A stretch of 64,000 nt of DNA from Pohlia nutans (GCA_022496805.1 CM040103.1:21862820-21926819), one strand, 5' to 3'; shown: positions 48,693 to 59,699, counted from the first letter of the stretch. Made by a program: numbers and translations. The notes: generated by a model not told the origin, from the sequence alone.

Positions 48693-48900
48693 TAATACAC
48701 GTCGGTTATTGTTCATCCACCTTACTTGCTTTTGAACATAGACTTAAAAATTACTCACCTTTGAAAGACTATAATTACACTTTTATTTTTTCTTATTCAC
48801 TAACAAATTTATACTTGAATTGGTCTAAATTTTGAAAGGCAAAGATAGTGCATGTTGTTTGAATGTTATGTAGGTTTTAATAAAAGGTGCACACTGAGAT
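48693..48900. other. Intergenic spacer
   Basis: Nothing recognised. Confidence 0.4.
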
Positions 48901-49478
48901 GAACTCCTAAACGCTTAGAGCCCTCTCTTAATTCGGTAAGTTTGCAAACATACATTATAAAATGCAACTATGAGGGATATTGAACTTAATGTATGAATAA
49001 AAGTTTTACATTATGAATTTTTGATTCAATCTGTACAGTTAGATTAGTCTATGATTTCTATCACCAATATTTTTGTATCAAATTTGAAACTGAAAATTCA
49101 AAATTATTTTGTAATTCGATTTCAAATAGGATATCGACAATTTGTAGATGAAATTTGTTGTGATTGGTTGAAATGTAATACTCTAAATGTACTGATTTTT
49201 GGAGATTTTGTGGTTGCTTAATTTTATGAGTTGACTTTTTCAAAATCACTTTTACACTAAAATCTTTAAAATTTTGGGTGAATCACTACAACATGAAATG
49301 AGGCATAAAATTTTCACAAATCATCCCCTTTTTAATCGAATCACACATTTGTGAAGTTAAATTCCCATAGAATTTAGAGTAAAAAATCCACACTGCAAAA
49401 ATTGCACGATAGAGAACAAAACATGAATGAAATTTGTACATCGTCCAAAAAATGAACGCTTAGGCAATTAGGGGTTAA
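48901..49478. mobile_element. Family F element, degraded left end
   Basis: Left end ACTCCTAAACGCTTAGAGCC (TTAA lost); right end CAATTAGGGGTTAA with GTCCAAAAAATGAAC inside. Shares its right TTAA with the next element. Confidence 0.72.
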
Positions 49479-49713
49479 CGCCTAAAGGACCAAGAAACTC
49501 ATATTGGACCTCATGTTCTTTTTAGTAGTTTTGAGTAAATCCTATGTGAACTTCTTTTTGTTCGAATTTGTTTGATGTTTCACCAACACATACAATATTC
49601 TTCATTGATTCCAGGAATATAAAATTTGGTCTCATTTGAATTACAATTTTCACAATATGGTCAATTGAATTCATCATTTCAAAACTGTGAATCCTTGGTC
49701 TTTTAGGGGTTAA
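49475..49713. mobile_element. TTAA-flanked MITE, family E
   Basis: Ends TTAACGCCTAAAGGACC and GGTCTTTTAGGGGTTAA; abuts the family F element at a shared TTAA. Confidence 0.8.
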
Positions 49714-50042
49714 AAACCATGGAATTCCAGTAATAAACTAGAAATCTTCCCATTAATTTATTAATCTCCCCCCGGCCCAATTTAGGCTACAAATACTGGC
49801 AATAGTATGGGATTTTGAAATCTGTGTACAGTATGAAGATGAATGCTGGTGTACAGGGAAATTATGACGAGTTGCAGTCGAACATCTGCCTCATGGTGTG
49901 ATATGTTGGGGTAGTCATCGTCCAGAGGAACAGCTTGTCAGCTCCATGGCAATGGAGAAGTTGAAAGGTTCAGTTTCATTGATTCACATAAGATTAAAAA
50001 GTACACCCCCGCCTCCCCATTGAAATTAACTTACTGTGAAAA
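49714..50042. other. Unique spacer
   Basis: No gene recognised; base composition more even than its surroundings around 49800-49970. Confidence 0.4.
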
Positions 50043-50297
50043 TACCGTAGTCTGTCGTCAGGATCCGATGGGATCAGCAAAAAAAAAATTATTATTATAA
50101 GAATCTGAGGAAGCCCAGAAATTTATTTTTTCGAAAAAAAACTGGTTAAAAAAGAAGGCACTTGTAGTTCACGAGTTTCACTCATAAAATTTGACATTTT
50201 TTGAAAAATAATTTTCCAAAAATATTAATTATTTCGCATGACATCTTGGTACACTAAGGGGGTCTTTACACTAGTGACCAAGAGCCGGGATGGATAA

Positions 50298-50718
50298 AGT
50301 AGACGACCTGTTTCCGATCAGGCCCCCAATCACGCAATATAGGGCGACCTATTTCCGTGAAGTAGCCTGCATTATTTTCAAATTCATTCGTAAACGGTGA
50401 TGGAAACATGTTTCTTCTTAATATGGAATGGTTGGCGCCAAGAATAGAAATTTGTTACCGAGTTAGTATGATATCATGTGTTCTCGAAATTTAGTTTTAC
50501 AATTCTTGGAAATAGGTCAGCCTATATTGCGAGAACGGGTTGGAGAGAATCTTCACTTTGAAAATTCGTAGTAAATTCAATATTGCCCAAAAATTTGTTA
50601 AAAAATATGTGATCTTCTTTAAATCTATTTCCCTACACTGCAAAATTATTTGCCTATTCGTTACTCCACCGGAAGTATGTTGAATTGCTTAAGGTGATCG
50701 GAAACAGGTCGTCTACCT
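50298..50718. mobile_element. MITE inserted in the Harbinger subterminal region
   Basis: 421 bp with TAA duplication at 50295-50297 and 50719-50721. Copy 1 at 47655 provides the empty site. Ends AGTAGACGACCTGTTTCCGA and, reverse complemented, AGGTAGACGACCTGTTTCCG. The TAA duplication points to PIF/Harbinger-type mobilisation. Confidence 0.85.
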
Positions 50719-50988
50719 TAATTCTCTTGGTCACGGCCCTTGGTCAAGAGCCATGACCAAGAGCCAACTTTCCCATCCATTGGTCACCAACAATAGTGTA
50801 AACTTGGACCAAAGGGAAGGTGGGCTAAATTTTTTAATGTATTTTTGAAAATAGTAGATTTGATAACTTATTTTTCTTTTGCACTCCTCTTCTTGGTCTT
50901 CTTCTCTCTCTTCTTCTCCCTTTCCTCTCTTCTCTTGTTTTCACTCATCTTCTCACCTTGTACTGGAATTTGAGCAATTAGGGCTGTA

Positions 50989-51893
50989 ATGGAGGAGAGG
51001 AAGAGGGACCTTGTATTGGCGTTGGGATTGTATATGTGCTTATATACGATAGTACAACATGTTGTGAATATGCAATCTCTGATTTTGCAAGGAAAATGGG
51101 AGAAATTTGCCAATTTGAGCATTTTGTGCGAGAGCATGGGACATGAGGAGCGTAGTATTTGGAGTCATGCACGACAAGTTGGGTTTACGGATCGTTTCTT
51201 GTTGGGTTCTATTATAGAGAAGATGTATAAGCAAAGAACTCGGATTAGCCATAGTACATTCAGATTTCTTTGTGAAAAATTGGATCCATTTCTGAAAAAG
51301 AAGGATACACGTATGAGGGCTGCTATTTCTGTTGAAACTAGGATTGCGGTTTCTTTGTGCAGATTGGGTACTGGAAATGGATTGTTGCTTGTAGGAGAGG
51401 TATATGGAATTGCTGAATGTACAGCTTCTTGCATAGTAAGGGAATTTTGTAAGGTTGTTAGAAAACACTTATTAAGGGTTTTAGTCCAATTTCCTAGTGA
51501 ATCGCAGTTTAAGGCTTTGGCTTCTCAATTCGAAGCCTTACATGGAATTCCTTACATAGTGGGTGCAATTGATGGTTCACATATTCCTGTTTTAGCTCTT
51601 GTAATTGGGGGGAAGATTACTATTGTCGGAAATCATTCCATTCAACAATTTTACAGGGAATTATTGATGTGAATTGCAAGTTTTGGGATTTTGAAGTTGG
51701 GTGGGCTGGTAGCCTTCACGATTGGTCTGTTTTTCAAGTGACAAAAGTAGGGAAAGCATTCATCGAAGGAAAATATATGCCATATAAATTGATAGATGAT
51801 GCAGCCTATCCGGTTAGGCCGTGGATGTACTGCCCATTCAAAAGGAAAAAAGATGGACTATCTCGATGTCGTCAAATTAGCCTATCCGGTTAG
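50989..51893 (+). pseudogene. PIF/Harbinger transposase (copy 2), frameshifted and truncated
   Basis: ATG at 50989 opens 227 codons including the first catalytic Asp in VGAIDGSHI. At a run of six G (51607-51612) the frame is lost, and the first frame ends at TGA near 51670. The continuation in the next frame reads through DVNCKFWDFEVGWAGSLHDW, which holds the second catalytic Asp, to GLSRCR, then runs into a 77-bp duplication and a stop. The Glu-containing C-terminus is absent. The same G-run defect is present in the inverted copy, so it predates their divergence, unless it is a homopolymer sequencing error. Cut-and-paste DNA transposase family (DDE_Tnp_4). Confidence 0.9.
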
Positions 51894-51956
51894 GCCGTGG
51901 ATGTACTGCCCATTCAAAGGGAAAAAAGATGGACTATCTCAATGCCATCAAATTAG
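51803..51956 (+). repeat. 77-bp tandem duplication in the transposase
   Basis: Two units starting GCCTATCCGGTTAGGCCG at 51803 and 51880, with only a few differences. The second unit follows the truncated transposase and leads into the hairpin. Confidence 0.85.
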
Positions 51957-52082
51957 CTCCTGAAAAAAGTGGACAGCACATGTTGTTCTTTCTTGGTGTC
52001 CACAATATCCTCCCACTTCTCTTTATGCTAAATAGAGCCACCACCTGTGCTGTCCACTTTTTCCAGGAGCTAATTTGATGGC
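51944..52082. repeat. Inverted repeat with 37-bp arms
   Basis: GCCATCAAATTAGCTCCTGA... at 51944-51980 is repeated in inverse orientation at 52046-52082 with one mismatch; the loop is about 65 bp. It occupies the place where the start of the Myb-like gene is expected. Confidence 0.85.
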
Positions 52083-52204
52083 CTTGGAGCATTTTTTTGA
52101 CATTTTCTTGGTCGTTTCTCTCTACTAGAATAGAGATGCACACATGAATCAAGTTACATGCTCGGATGGTTGTGGGAATTAGAGGATTTAACCGCACATG
52201 GCTT

Positions 52205-52617
52205 GCTTGCTAGAAGAAGTACAAGGCCATTTTGAAGGATTACAGAAATGACAAGAGGGCAAACGAGATTTTAGGCACGGATAGGAAACAAGACTGTAGG
52301 TGGTTTGATGAGATGGACATATGGAACAACACTCGTGCTAGTGTAAAAAATGCGATCCCAGCAAGTGCAACAGAAAGAAATGAGGACCTCAACAATCCAT
52401 CTACACCAAGTACATCACCTTCTTCACCACTATCATCACAAATTACTTCTTCAGCACCAAAATTAGAAGAGAAAAGGAAGACTAACCAAGCAAAATGCAT
52501 GGATTGCTGGAACAGGTAATTAGCAATTCCAGTACTTTCATTTCCTCATTTCAGCAATCAACGGATTTGTTGAAGAACATGGATAAAAAATTTGCAACCT
52601 TGTTAGAGAAATTCTAA
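52205..52617 (+). pseudogene. Myb/trihelix-like Harbinger accessory protein, N-terminally truncated
   Basis: The frame after a TAG near 52204 reads YKAILKDYRNDKRANEILG then CRWFDEMDIW, typical of the Myb/SANT-like DNA-binding partner protein of PIF/Harbinger elements. A S/T/P linker follows, and a frame change near 52490 leads into the C-terminal coil (LLKNMDKKFATLLEKF) and TAA at 52615-52617. The partner normally binds element ends and helps recruit the transposase to the nucleus and DNA. No start codon and most of the Myb domain missing, so it is not functional. Confidence 0.75.
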
Positions 52618-52625
52618 CTATTCTA

Positions 52626-53610
52626 TTAGTTAGAATCTGAATCAGTATCAGAATAGACACTAGGATTATATTCACGAAGTTTGGCTTCCCATAGGCTTGT
52701 AGCCAAAACTTCATGCATGTTTGTTGCTTCCCGAAGCAAATCTGTGTCCTTCTCATTTTCTGCAATAAAAAAAGCTTCATTTTCTTCATCAACTACATCT
52801 TCAACTACTGAATTTTGTCTATATTGAATTCTGCTCCTCACTTCTTCAATTGCAGCTCGTGCACCACGCACTTCTGATCCTTCCCTTGCTTCGCCATTTG
52901 CAATTTTTTGGGCCAATTCACTCTCTGCTTCATCAATCCAGGTTTTGTCAAAAGCATCCTTCAAAGTTATGCACAAATTGTGCAATACTATACAAGTACA
53001 AACTACATCAGGAACCATACGTAATGGAATATCACATCATTTCATTATGATTCTCCACCTCCCTATCAATATGCCAAATGCTCGTTCAACACACATTCGT
53101 GTTGAAGACTGGATAAAATTCCAGTTTGCACGACATCGAGATAGTCCATCTTTTCTCCGTTTGAATGGGCGGTACATCCACGGCCTAACCGGATAGGCTG
53201 CATCATCTATCAATTTATATGGCATATATTTTCCTTCGATGAATGCTTTCCCTACTTTTGTCACTTGAAAAACAGACCAATCGTGAAGGCTACCAGCCCA
53301 CCCAACTTCAAAATCCCAAAACTTGCAATTCACATCAATAATTCCCTGTAAAATTGTTGAATGGAATGATTTCCGACAATAGTAATCTTCCCCCCAATTA
53401 CAAGAGCTAAAACAGGAATATGTGAACCATCAATTGCACCCACTATGTAAGGAATTCCATGTAAGGCTTCGAATTGAGAAGCCAAAGCCTTAAACTGCGA
53501 TTCACTAGGAAATTGGACTAAAACCCTTAATAAGTGTTTTCTAACAACCTTACAAAATTCCCTTACTATGCAAGAAGCTGTACATTCAGCAATTCCATAT
53601 ACCTCTCCTA
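52626..53610 (-). pseudogene. PIF/Harbinger transposase, C-terminal part, inverted
   Basis: Minus-strand reading from 53610 starts at GEVYGIAECTASC, passes VGAIDGSHI (first Asp), the same six-G frameshift, GSLHDW (second Asp) and CVERAFGILIGRWR (catalytic Glu). It then has an in-frame TGA near 53035 and continues through VVCTCIVLHNLC to an acidic tail ending at 52626. The sequence is very close to copy 2 where they overlap. The N-terminus is missing exactly from the point where copy 1 (47962-48367) ends. Confidence 0.88.
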
Positions 53611-53793
53611 GTACTAGATTTGCGTGAATAATTAGTTTTATTGAAAAACTTATTTTCAAAAAATGCCAAACTCTTCAAGATTATCTTTTTCACCATACAA
53701 ATAGATCTTTTATAAAACAAAATTATAAAGAAAAGAAAAGAAAAGAAAAAACTTAAAGATTTGGGCTTTTCTCATTTTGACGACCGACTATGG

Positions 53794-54952
53794 TAGAACT
53801 CTTTAAATTATAAATTTATTATCGAGATTTTATGTCGTTGACTTGGGGCAGTAACTACAAGGTAAACATGTTTACTTACCTCATCATGAATATTGTGGGT
53901 CTGTTCATACGATTCTTTAACAGTTAGTGGAGTCTACTCTTTTCAACAGTAGCATTGTAGAAGCTTTAATATTAAATACAATTTCTTACCACCCAATCTT
54001 TAGCTAAAGATGATGTGAACTTGTTTATAATTCCAAATTTGCTACAATGATTTTGGCCAAGAATTCTGAGGTAAGCAGTAGAAGGGCTAAGAACCTTATG
54101 GTAACTATACGAAAGTAGAATATGACATAGAATGGATAATTATTCAATGTGTAGGTATACATTGTTATCTGTGGCAGGCCCCAGCCAGCCCTTAGGAAGA
54201 AAAGGGTCGCTTTTTTCATTGGGGTCAAGTGAGTGCACGGGGAGCTATCACACAGGCCATTGAACAGTGTGATTCGCTACAATGAAAACTTCAATATTAC
54301 CCCTCAATAATAGTATGGCCATGGTGGGGACAAAGTGATGATGCAGAGGGGCGACAAAAGGGTAGTGAAATAGGGAGGTAAATTCCGTTCAATAACTGCC
54401 CAACTCCAACCAAAAAAACAGCAACAGACATCCAGCCACAAAACCCGCATCATACCATTACATGCAACTGAGCAAACCACTCATGTGAGGCTCTCCCATT
54501 CAACTAACCGTGGAATGTGCTTCCGTGCACGTAATTTTACCCTGTTCTCACCAGGGCCTAATTTTTTTGGGCGAAATAGTGCGAGACTGCATCAGGAAAT
54601 GAAAAAGGAAAAAAGAAAGCAAAAAGAAAAAAAAAATATATTTTGTTTTTTTTGTTTTTTTTGTTTTTTTTTGTTTTTTGTTTTTTGTTTTGGAACTCTG
54701 ACTCAAACTGGTAAATAATCATGGAGTTTTATGCCATAAAATTTCAAATTAAAATGTGTATCTTGGATGAAATTGCCAGATTGCAGGTGAAAACAAAATT
54801 ATGGATATGTGATATGTGATATCTTTTAATGTGATATTTTCTATTCAATATGTGGATGAATGTTGAAATATGGAGCACCACTATAACATTTTGTATCGCC
54901 ACTTTGGCACTTCACGAAAATTGAGAATTGTGTTTGCTTACCTAGCTACATT
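53794..54952. other. Intergenic repeats
   Basis: No gene. 54570-54890 matches 28690-28880 in reverse orientation. 54640-54690 is a TTTTGTTTTT microsatellite. Confidence 0.45.
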
Positions 54953-55653
54953 CAACCCCTGCCTCAAAGACCAAGGATTCATGGGTTTTAACTTCTAAGC
55001 GTCCAATGTGTAAATTTTGTAGTGCAGGAAAATTGCACCCCCTATTGCTAATTATATGTTTGTATAGAAATGATTTCAGGTTGATACAGTTGACTTTGTT
55101 GATCTTGTAGTATAGAACAAGAGCTTAATGCATGCAAAACCTCAATGTATAGAGAAAATTTGTATAGAAAATTCTTTTGCGATCTTTCGCACAAGAAAAA
55201 AAATTGAAAATTTTACAACAATAGTTCTTACAAGGCTGACAATTTTTTTGGCCCCATAGAACATGTAATGCTACAACAAACACCACTTGTATGCAAATGT
55301 TCTTCCATGTATGCGTACCATATGAACATGGGCAACCTCCTTTAAGGGTTAAAATGATGTACTGCAATAAAAAAAACCAAGGTAAAATGAGAAAATGCCA
55401 TTGTGATGCAAATGGCCAAATTGGGCGTTTTGGGCGCTTAGGGAATAAAATGGCAAGTTCAATTGTTTATGTTGTGAAAAACGTAATTTATATTAATCAA
55501 AATTCTATATCACCAAAATTAGTGTAGAACATTGCGTATGTTGTTGAAAAAACAAATAAATTTGGACAAAAGGAAGTTCACATACAACCCTATTCAAAAC
55601 TGCTAAGAGAAATAGGAGTCGCAATTTAGGCTTCTTGGTCCTTTAGGGATTAA
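54953..55653. mobile_element. Family E outer element interrupted at an internal TTAA
   Basis: Left end (CAACCCCTGCCTCAAAGACC, then AAGGATTCATGGGTTTTAA) parallels 29406-29442. The right end is TTGGTCCTTTAGGGATTAAG. Another TTAA element fills 54988-55352. Confidence 0.6.
54988..55352. mobile_element. TTAA-flanked MITE (nested)
   Basis: Ends TTAACTTCTAAGCGTCC and CTCCTTTAAGGGTTAA, about 365 bp. It sits at the same internal TTAA as the nested insertion at 29439-29674. Confidence 0.6.
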
Positions 55654-56940
55654 GGTAAGCCATCCTATCCAATTTTTTTCTCTTTTGTTGGTAGAGCAAC
55701 ACACACGTTGGAATGTTGCCAAGTAAGGGAAAAGTTGGATAGAATCATCCATATATATGGGAGTAACTACTTTTACACCATAAAAGAAGATTTACATCAA
55801 TATAAATCAAGTAAGATTATGTCAAAAATTCCCCAATTATTTTTTGGTTGAGCCACCCTATCTCCTAAACGACCAAGACGCCTAAATTAGATAGTTTAAC
55901 AAAAATAATAATTTGAGTTTGTCTTCCCTATTGGTTTTAGTTTTTTTATTTTTACCAATACATGCGATGTTCTTCATTGATTGCGATGATACAAAAATTA
56001 GTTCCATCTAAATTTTATTTTTCACAAATGAATTGAATTTCTCATCTTAGAACCATACATCTTTAATCCTTCAAGGACTATTTGTGCCACAGTTTAGAAG
56101 TCACTCTATTTGTGGCCTATGTGCTAGTATCATACATATCAAAACTTAAACATGAGACATTGCTATATAGTGATTATAAATAGTCACATGGCACAAATAG
56201 AATAGTTACCTTAGCAACATTGCCACTTGTTTTTACCCATAATTATAGTTTGTTTTGACATAATTTAATTAAATTTTGTCAGAAAAGTACCACATGTCAT
56301 CTTGCAATTGGTTTAAGTTGATGTAAATCCTTCAAAATCTGACATAGAAATTCAATTTCAACATAGGAATGTGTAATCTAACCGTCACGTAGGGTACAAG
56401 AAATGTGAATTCTCTAATTTTAATTTCAAGTGCTCAAACCAAAGATGGTAAAATCAACTTGTTTCATCACCCAACTTAAAAGAGAATATTGTGTTTGCAT
56501 AGCAAGTTTGTGAAAAATAATAATTTTTGTAGTCTCGTGAATTTGTTTTTCCACGTATCATATACTTGTTAGTTGTGATCTGTAAAAGTTTAAGTGGTAC
56601 CAAAAACTCTAAATTATTTTCCATTAATTTCCATTAATTGTACAAACTTGTTATATGGGTATGATATGCAAAGAAGTGAGACCAAAAACGTTGGACCATA
56701 ATTATACTATGGTTTGCAAATTTTCATATCACACGTGTTTTCACGCTAGGGCATCACATTTGTTAAAAAGAAAAAATTGTACACTATGTACAACATTTGC
56801 TATTATTGCGTCATTAATACTATGTAATAATTACAAAAATGTTTAAATACTTTTTAAATAAAATCTTGAACTGCCTTGGTTTGATAGCATTGTACATTCG
56901 ATTGTACACGTTCAATTCAAGGTTTTCCAATTCAAGAATG
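55654..56940. other. Intergenic sequence with a degraded family E copy
   Basis: About 55862-56080 is a weak family E copy (CTCCTAAACGACCAAG ... CCTTCAAGGACTA). The rest shows no gene. Confidence 0.45.
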
Positions 56941-57319
56941 GTAACCCCCATAGGACCAAGAAGCCCGAATTGGGTCTGATGTTTTTTTAAGGAATTTTGA
57001 GTAGGTCATGTGTAGATTTTCTTTTGTTCAAATTTATTTTATTTTTGATTAACACTTACAATGTTCTTCATTGATTCCAATGATATAAAATTTTCTCTTT
57101 ATAGAATTATATTTTCCAGAATATGATCATGTGAATTTGTCATTTAAAACCATGAAACCTTGGTCGTTTAAGAATTAACCCCATATCACAAAAATCATTG
57201 AACAACATTGCATGTGTTGGTTAAAAAACATATAAATTTGAACAATAGGAAGTCTACATAAGACCTATTCAAAAATGATAAAATAAATATGAGGACAAAT
57301 TTGGTTCTTTAGAGGTTAA
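56941..57319. mobile_element. Family E element plus remainder of an outer element
   Basis: 56941-57178 is family E (TAACCCCCATAGGACC ... GGTCGTTTAAGAATTAA). 57175-57319 matches the right remainder of the outer element at 29671-29851 and ends TTCTTTAGAGGTTAA. Confidence 0.65.
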
Positions 57320-58691
57320 CCCTGAAATGACATAGCTTTCCATAATCTCTTTTAAACTCTATTTAAGCATGATTCACTTTTTAATTTACTTTGGTTCTAT
57401 TCTAAAGAAGTATAAATCCCTTGAACATGTTGGATGCTACTTAAGAAGTTAACACTTTAGTTCCAACCGAGCCACTGTGTGGTCTCCAAATTGTTTAAAA
57501 CTGGAATTACACAAAATCCCAACTTACGAGGAGAGAAGTTCAAAAGAGGGGGTTGTCATTATGCACACATTGGAAATAAGAAGAATTTGATTCCAAGTTA
57601 TGCAAGTATCAAAATACGCTTATTGGAAGCTCAAAATATAGAGCAAAAGTCCAAAATAAAACTATAGAACTACAAATACAAACATGTATTTGTACACGAA
57701 GAAGACTCATTTCTTTTGTGAATTTGATGTGAATAGAATAAAATGAGGTGGTGTATGTTGAATGCAAAACCTAATGTCACTAGATTAGTGATGAGTGAGT
57801 GCAAAGAACCGTGTAAAAAGTTTCTTTGAATCGTATACCATGTGTAACATTGAAGCAAACAATTTATAGTAAATCGATGAGGGGTCCTAAATCCATGGGA
57901 ACAGATTTTTTTTGAGAGAATGCAAGATGTGTGAATCCTAAAATGATAAAGTTTTAGTTATTGAAATTTATTGAATGAGTAATTAATCGTGGAAGTGGCG
58001 TACTCCAAAACACAGAAGAAAAGTTGATCAAAATACAATTGATACGCACAAAATTTGATTGAAACTCAACCGTTGAATCTAATCCAAAATTAGTACACTT
58101 GATAAGATTTCAAACTAGGATTGGAGTGGTACGGTCAAATTCTATTCTAAAGCCTTCTAAATTCACGCACTATGTGATTGTTTTTTTTTAGTCAAAAGTT
58201 GATTTTCACGACATTCTTGATTTCAAAAGAAAATGATCCTAAGTAGGATTGTAGGAAAGCGTGGGGGCTATTTTCTACTTTCTAGTTCAATTTACCATTC
58301 TAAAAAATTAATAAAATTACGTTTTTTACAACGTTTTAAATCTCAAAACCCTAAAATTCCAATATACACTGCATAAAAAGTTCCTTTTTTAATTAAATTT
58401 CTTTTTGTATAAGGTCAAGAAGTCTGCCACCTACACCTTGTTGTTTATCACTACTATTTACATTTTTCCTAAAAATTTCATACTATTTTAATCATTACTT
58501 CAAAAATCTTATAAAATTCACTTTTATTTACATAATTATGAGTTTTTTTAAGAATAAATTGGTTTAACAATGGCTTATATGAGAAAAATACCAAGAAATA
58601 TAATATAATATATTTTAAAATGTGAGGAATTGATGAGGTTTGACCGGATAATTGTAGCGTGAATCAATGTTCAAGATACTTTTTGAGCTTA
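57320..58691. other. AT-rich intergenic sequence
   Basis: 57320-57445 is a duplicate of 28183-28320. Nothing else recognised. Confidence 0.45.
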
Positions 58692-58914
58692 CTACACTAA
58701 ATAGGTAGATTAGTGTTAGATACACTAATTTACATAAACATGTTGTAAGTTTTTACTGTTAATTAATTTTTTTACCCTCTATATTGGTTAAGATGGGGAT
58801 CTTTCAATAGTATTGGAATCAATGTCTTTGGTAATTTTTTTTGTCGAGAGTAAAAATCTATAATATTTTCAAATCTTATAATTATCTAACACTAATCTAC
58901 CTATTTAGTGTAGT
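58692..58914. mobile_element. MITE with perfect 32-bp terminal inverted repeats
   Basis: 58692-58723 (starting ACTACACTAAATAGGTAG) is the exact inverse of 58883-58914. The total is 223 bp. I see no clear target duplication, so the superfamily is unknown. Confidence 0.78.
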
Positions 58915-59127
58915 CAATTCCCTTTAATTTTCCCAAACCAACCGGTTCAAAAAAAATATACCTCATATATTTCGTTTACAAATACTAAATTTAACTAATT
59001 TTTAGTCATTTAGTCCGGTATTTTGCCTCTATTCTTGAGATGTTACAAGTTATTTCAAAAATTAACCGGTTGACTTGTAACTAACCGCCGGTTCTTCCCG
59101 AACAATGCGGTGAGCGCTTACGGGTTA

Positions 59128-59569
59128 GGGCCGCTTCACACTATGGTCGAAGGTCGAGAGGCCGTCGATTTCCACCAATCAAATTGCAAGAAACCATGGG
59201 TTCGGCCTCTCGACCCTTCACACTAGAGGCTAAAGTTCAATGATCGTCGATTTCCACCAATCAAATTGCAAGAAACCATGGGTTTGGCCACTTGACCCTT
59301 CACACTAAAGGCCAAAGTCCAACGGCCGTCGCTCTCCAAAATGCCTACGTGGCGGTACTTTTTGACCAAGGTGACGGCCTCTCGAAAGGAAGTTTGGGTC
59401 GGACGGGAATGAAAACCCAAAATATGGTCGAGAGGCCGTCGATTTCTTTTCAAAAATGAAAGCTATATTTTACTGCTTATTTTCAACAAATTTCTTTGGA
59501 TTCTCAACAAAGTTTGGACTCCCAATCCCACGACCTCTCGACTTGAACGGCCATAGTGTGAAGCGGCCC
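59128..59569. mobile_element. PIF/Harbinger-like MITE, family I
   Basis: Ends GGGCCGCTTCACACTATGG and CCATAGTGTGAAGCGGCCC form near-perfect terminal inverted repeats, flanked by TTA and TAA. Same family as 40995-41357, but with an internal tandem duplication of about 85 bp (around 59173-59340). Confidence 0.85.
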
Positions 59570-59699
59570 TAAAGTATTAAGGGTTAAACCATTTCTTCAA
59601 ATTTAATGATTTTTTTTTCCATTTCTGTAATTTTCTTTACAATCTATTTCGAAATTAGCGGTCAGAACCCACAGTAATTGCACGTTTAAGAAAATAAAA

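Larger units (their letters stand above)
50268..53610 (+). mobile_element. PIF/Harbinger element complex (copy 2 plus inverted 3' part)
   Basis: Starts after TAA with GGGGGTCTTTACACTAGTGA. It contains a transposase in plus orientation (50989-51893), a short tandem duplication, a hairpin, a Myb-like gene in plus orientation (to 52617) and a second, C-terminal transposase part in minus orientation (53610-52626). The expected right terminal repeat is missing. The convergent Myb and transposase pair, stops about 9 bp apart, is the normal two-gene layout of PIF/Harbinger; the extra plus-strand transposase half is not. Confidence 0.82.
50045..53793. mobile_element. Long-inverted-repeat TA element hosting a Harbinger insertion
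   Basis: Flanked by TA. Left end CCGTAGTCTGTCGTCA and right end (reverse complemented) CCATAGTCGGTCGTCA match at 14 of 16 bases. About 200 bp inside each end are similar in inverse orientation (for example TTTTCAAAAAATGTCAA and TTTTCAAAAAATGCCAA). The centre (50268-53610) is Harbinger-derived. The outer element looks like a foldback-type Tc1/mariner relative. Inferred from eye alignment. Confidence 0.55.

Noticed and set aside
48360..53620. An intron explaining the split Harbinger transposase (copy 1 to inverted part)
   Set aside because: The parts are in opposite orientation and copy 2 is continuous across the same point; no GT donor fits at the break.
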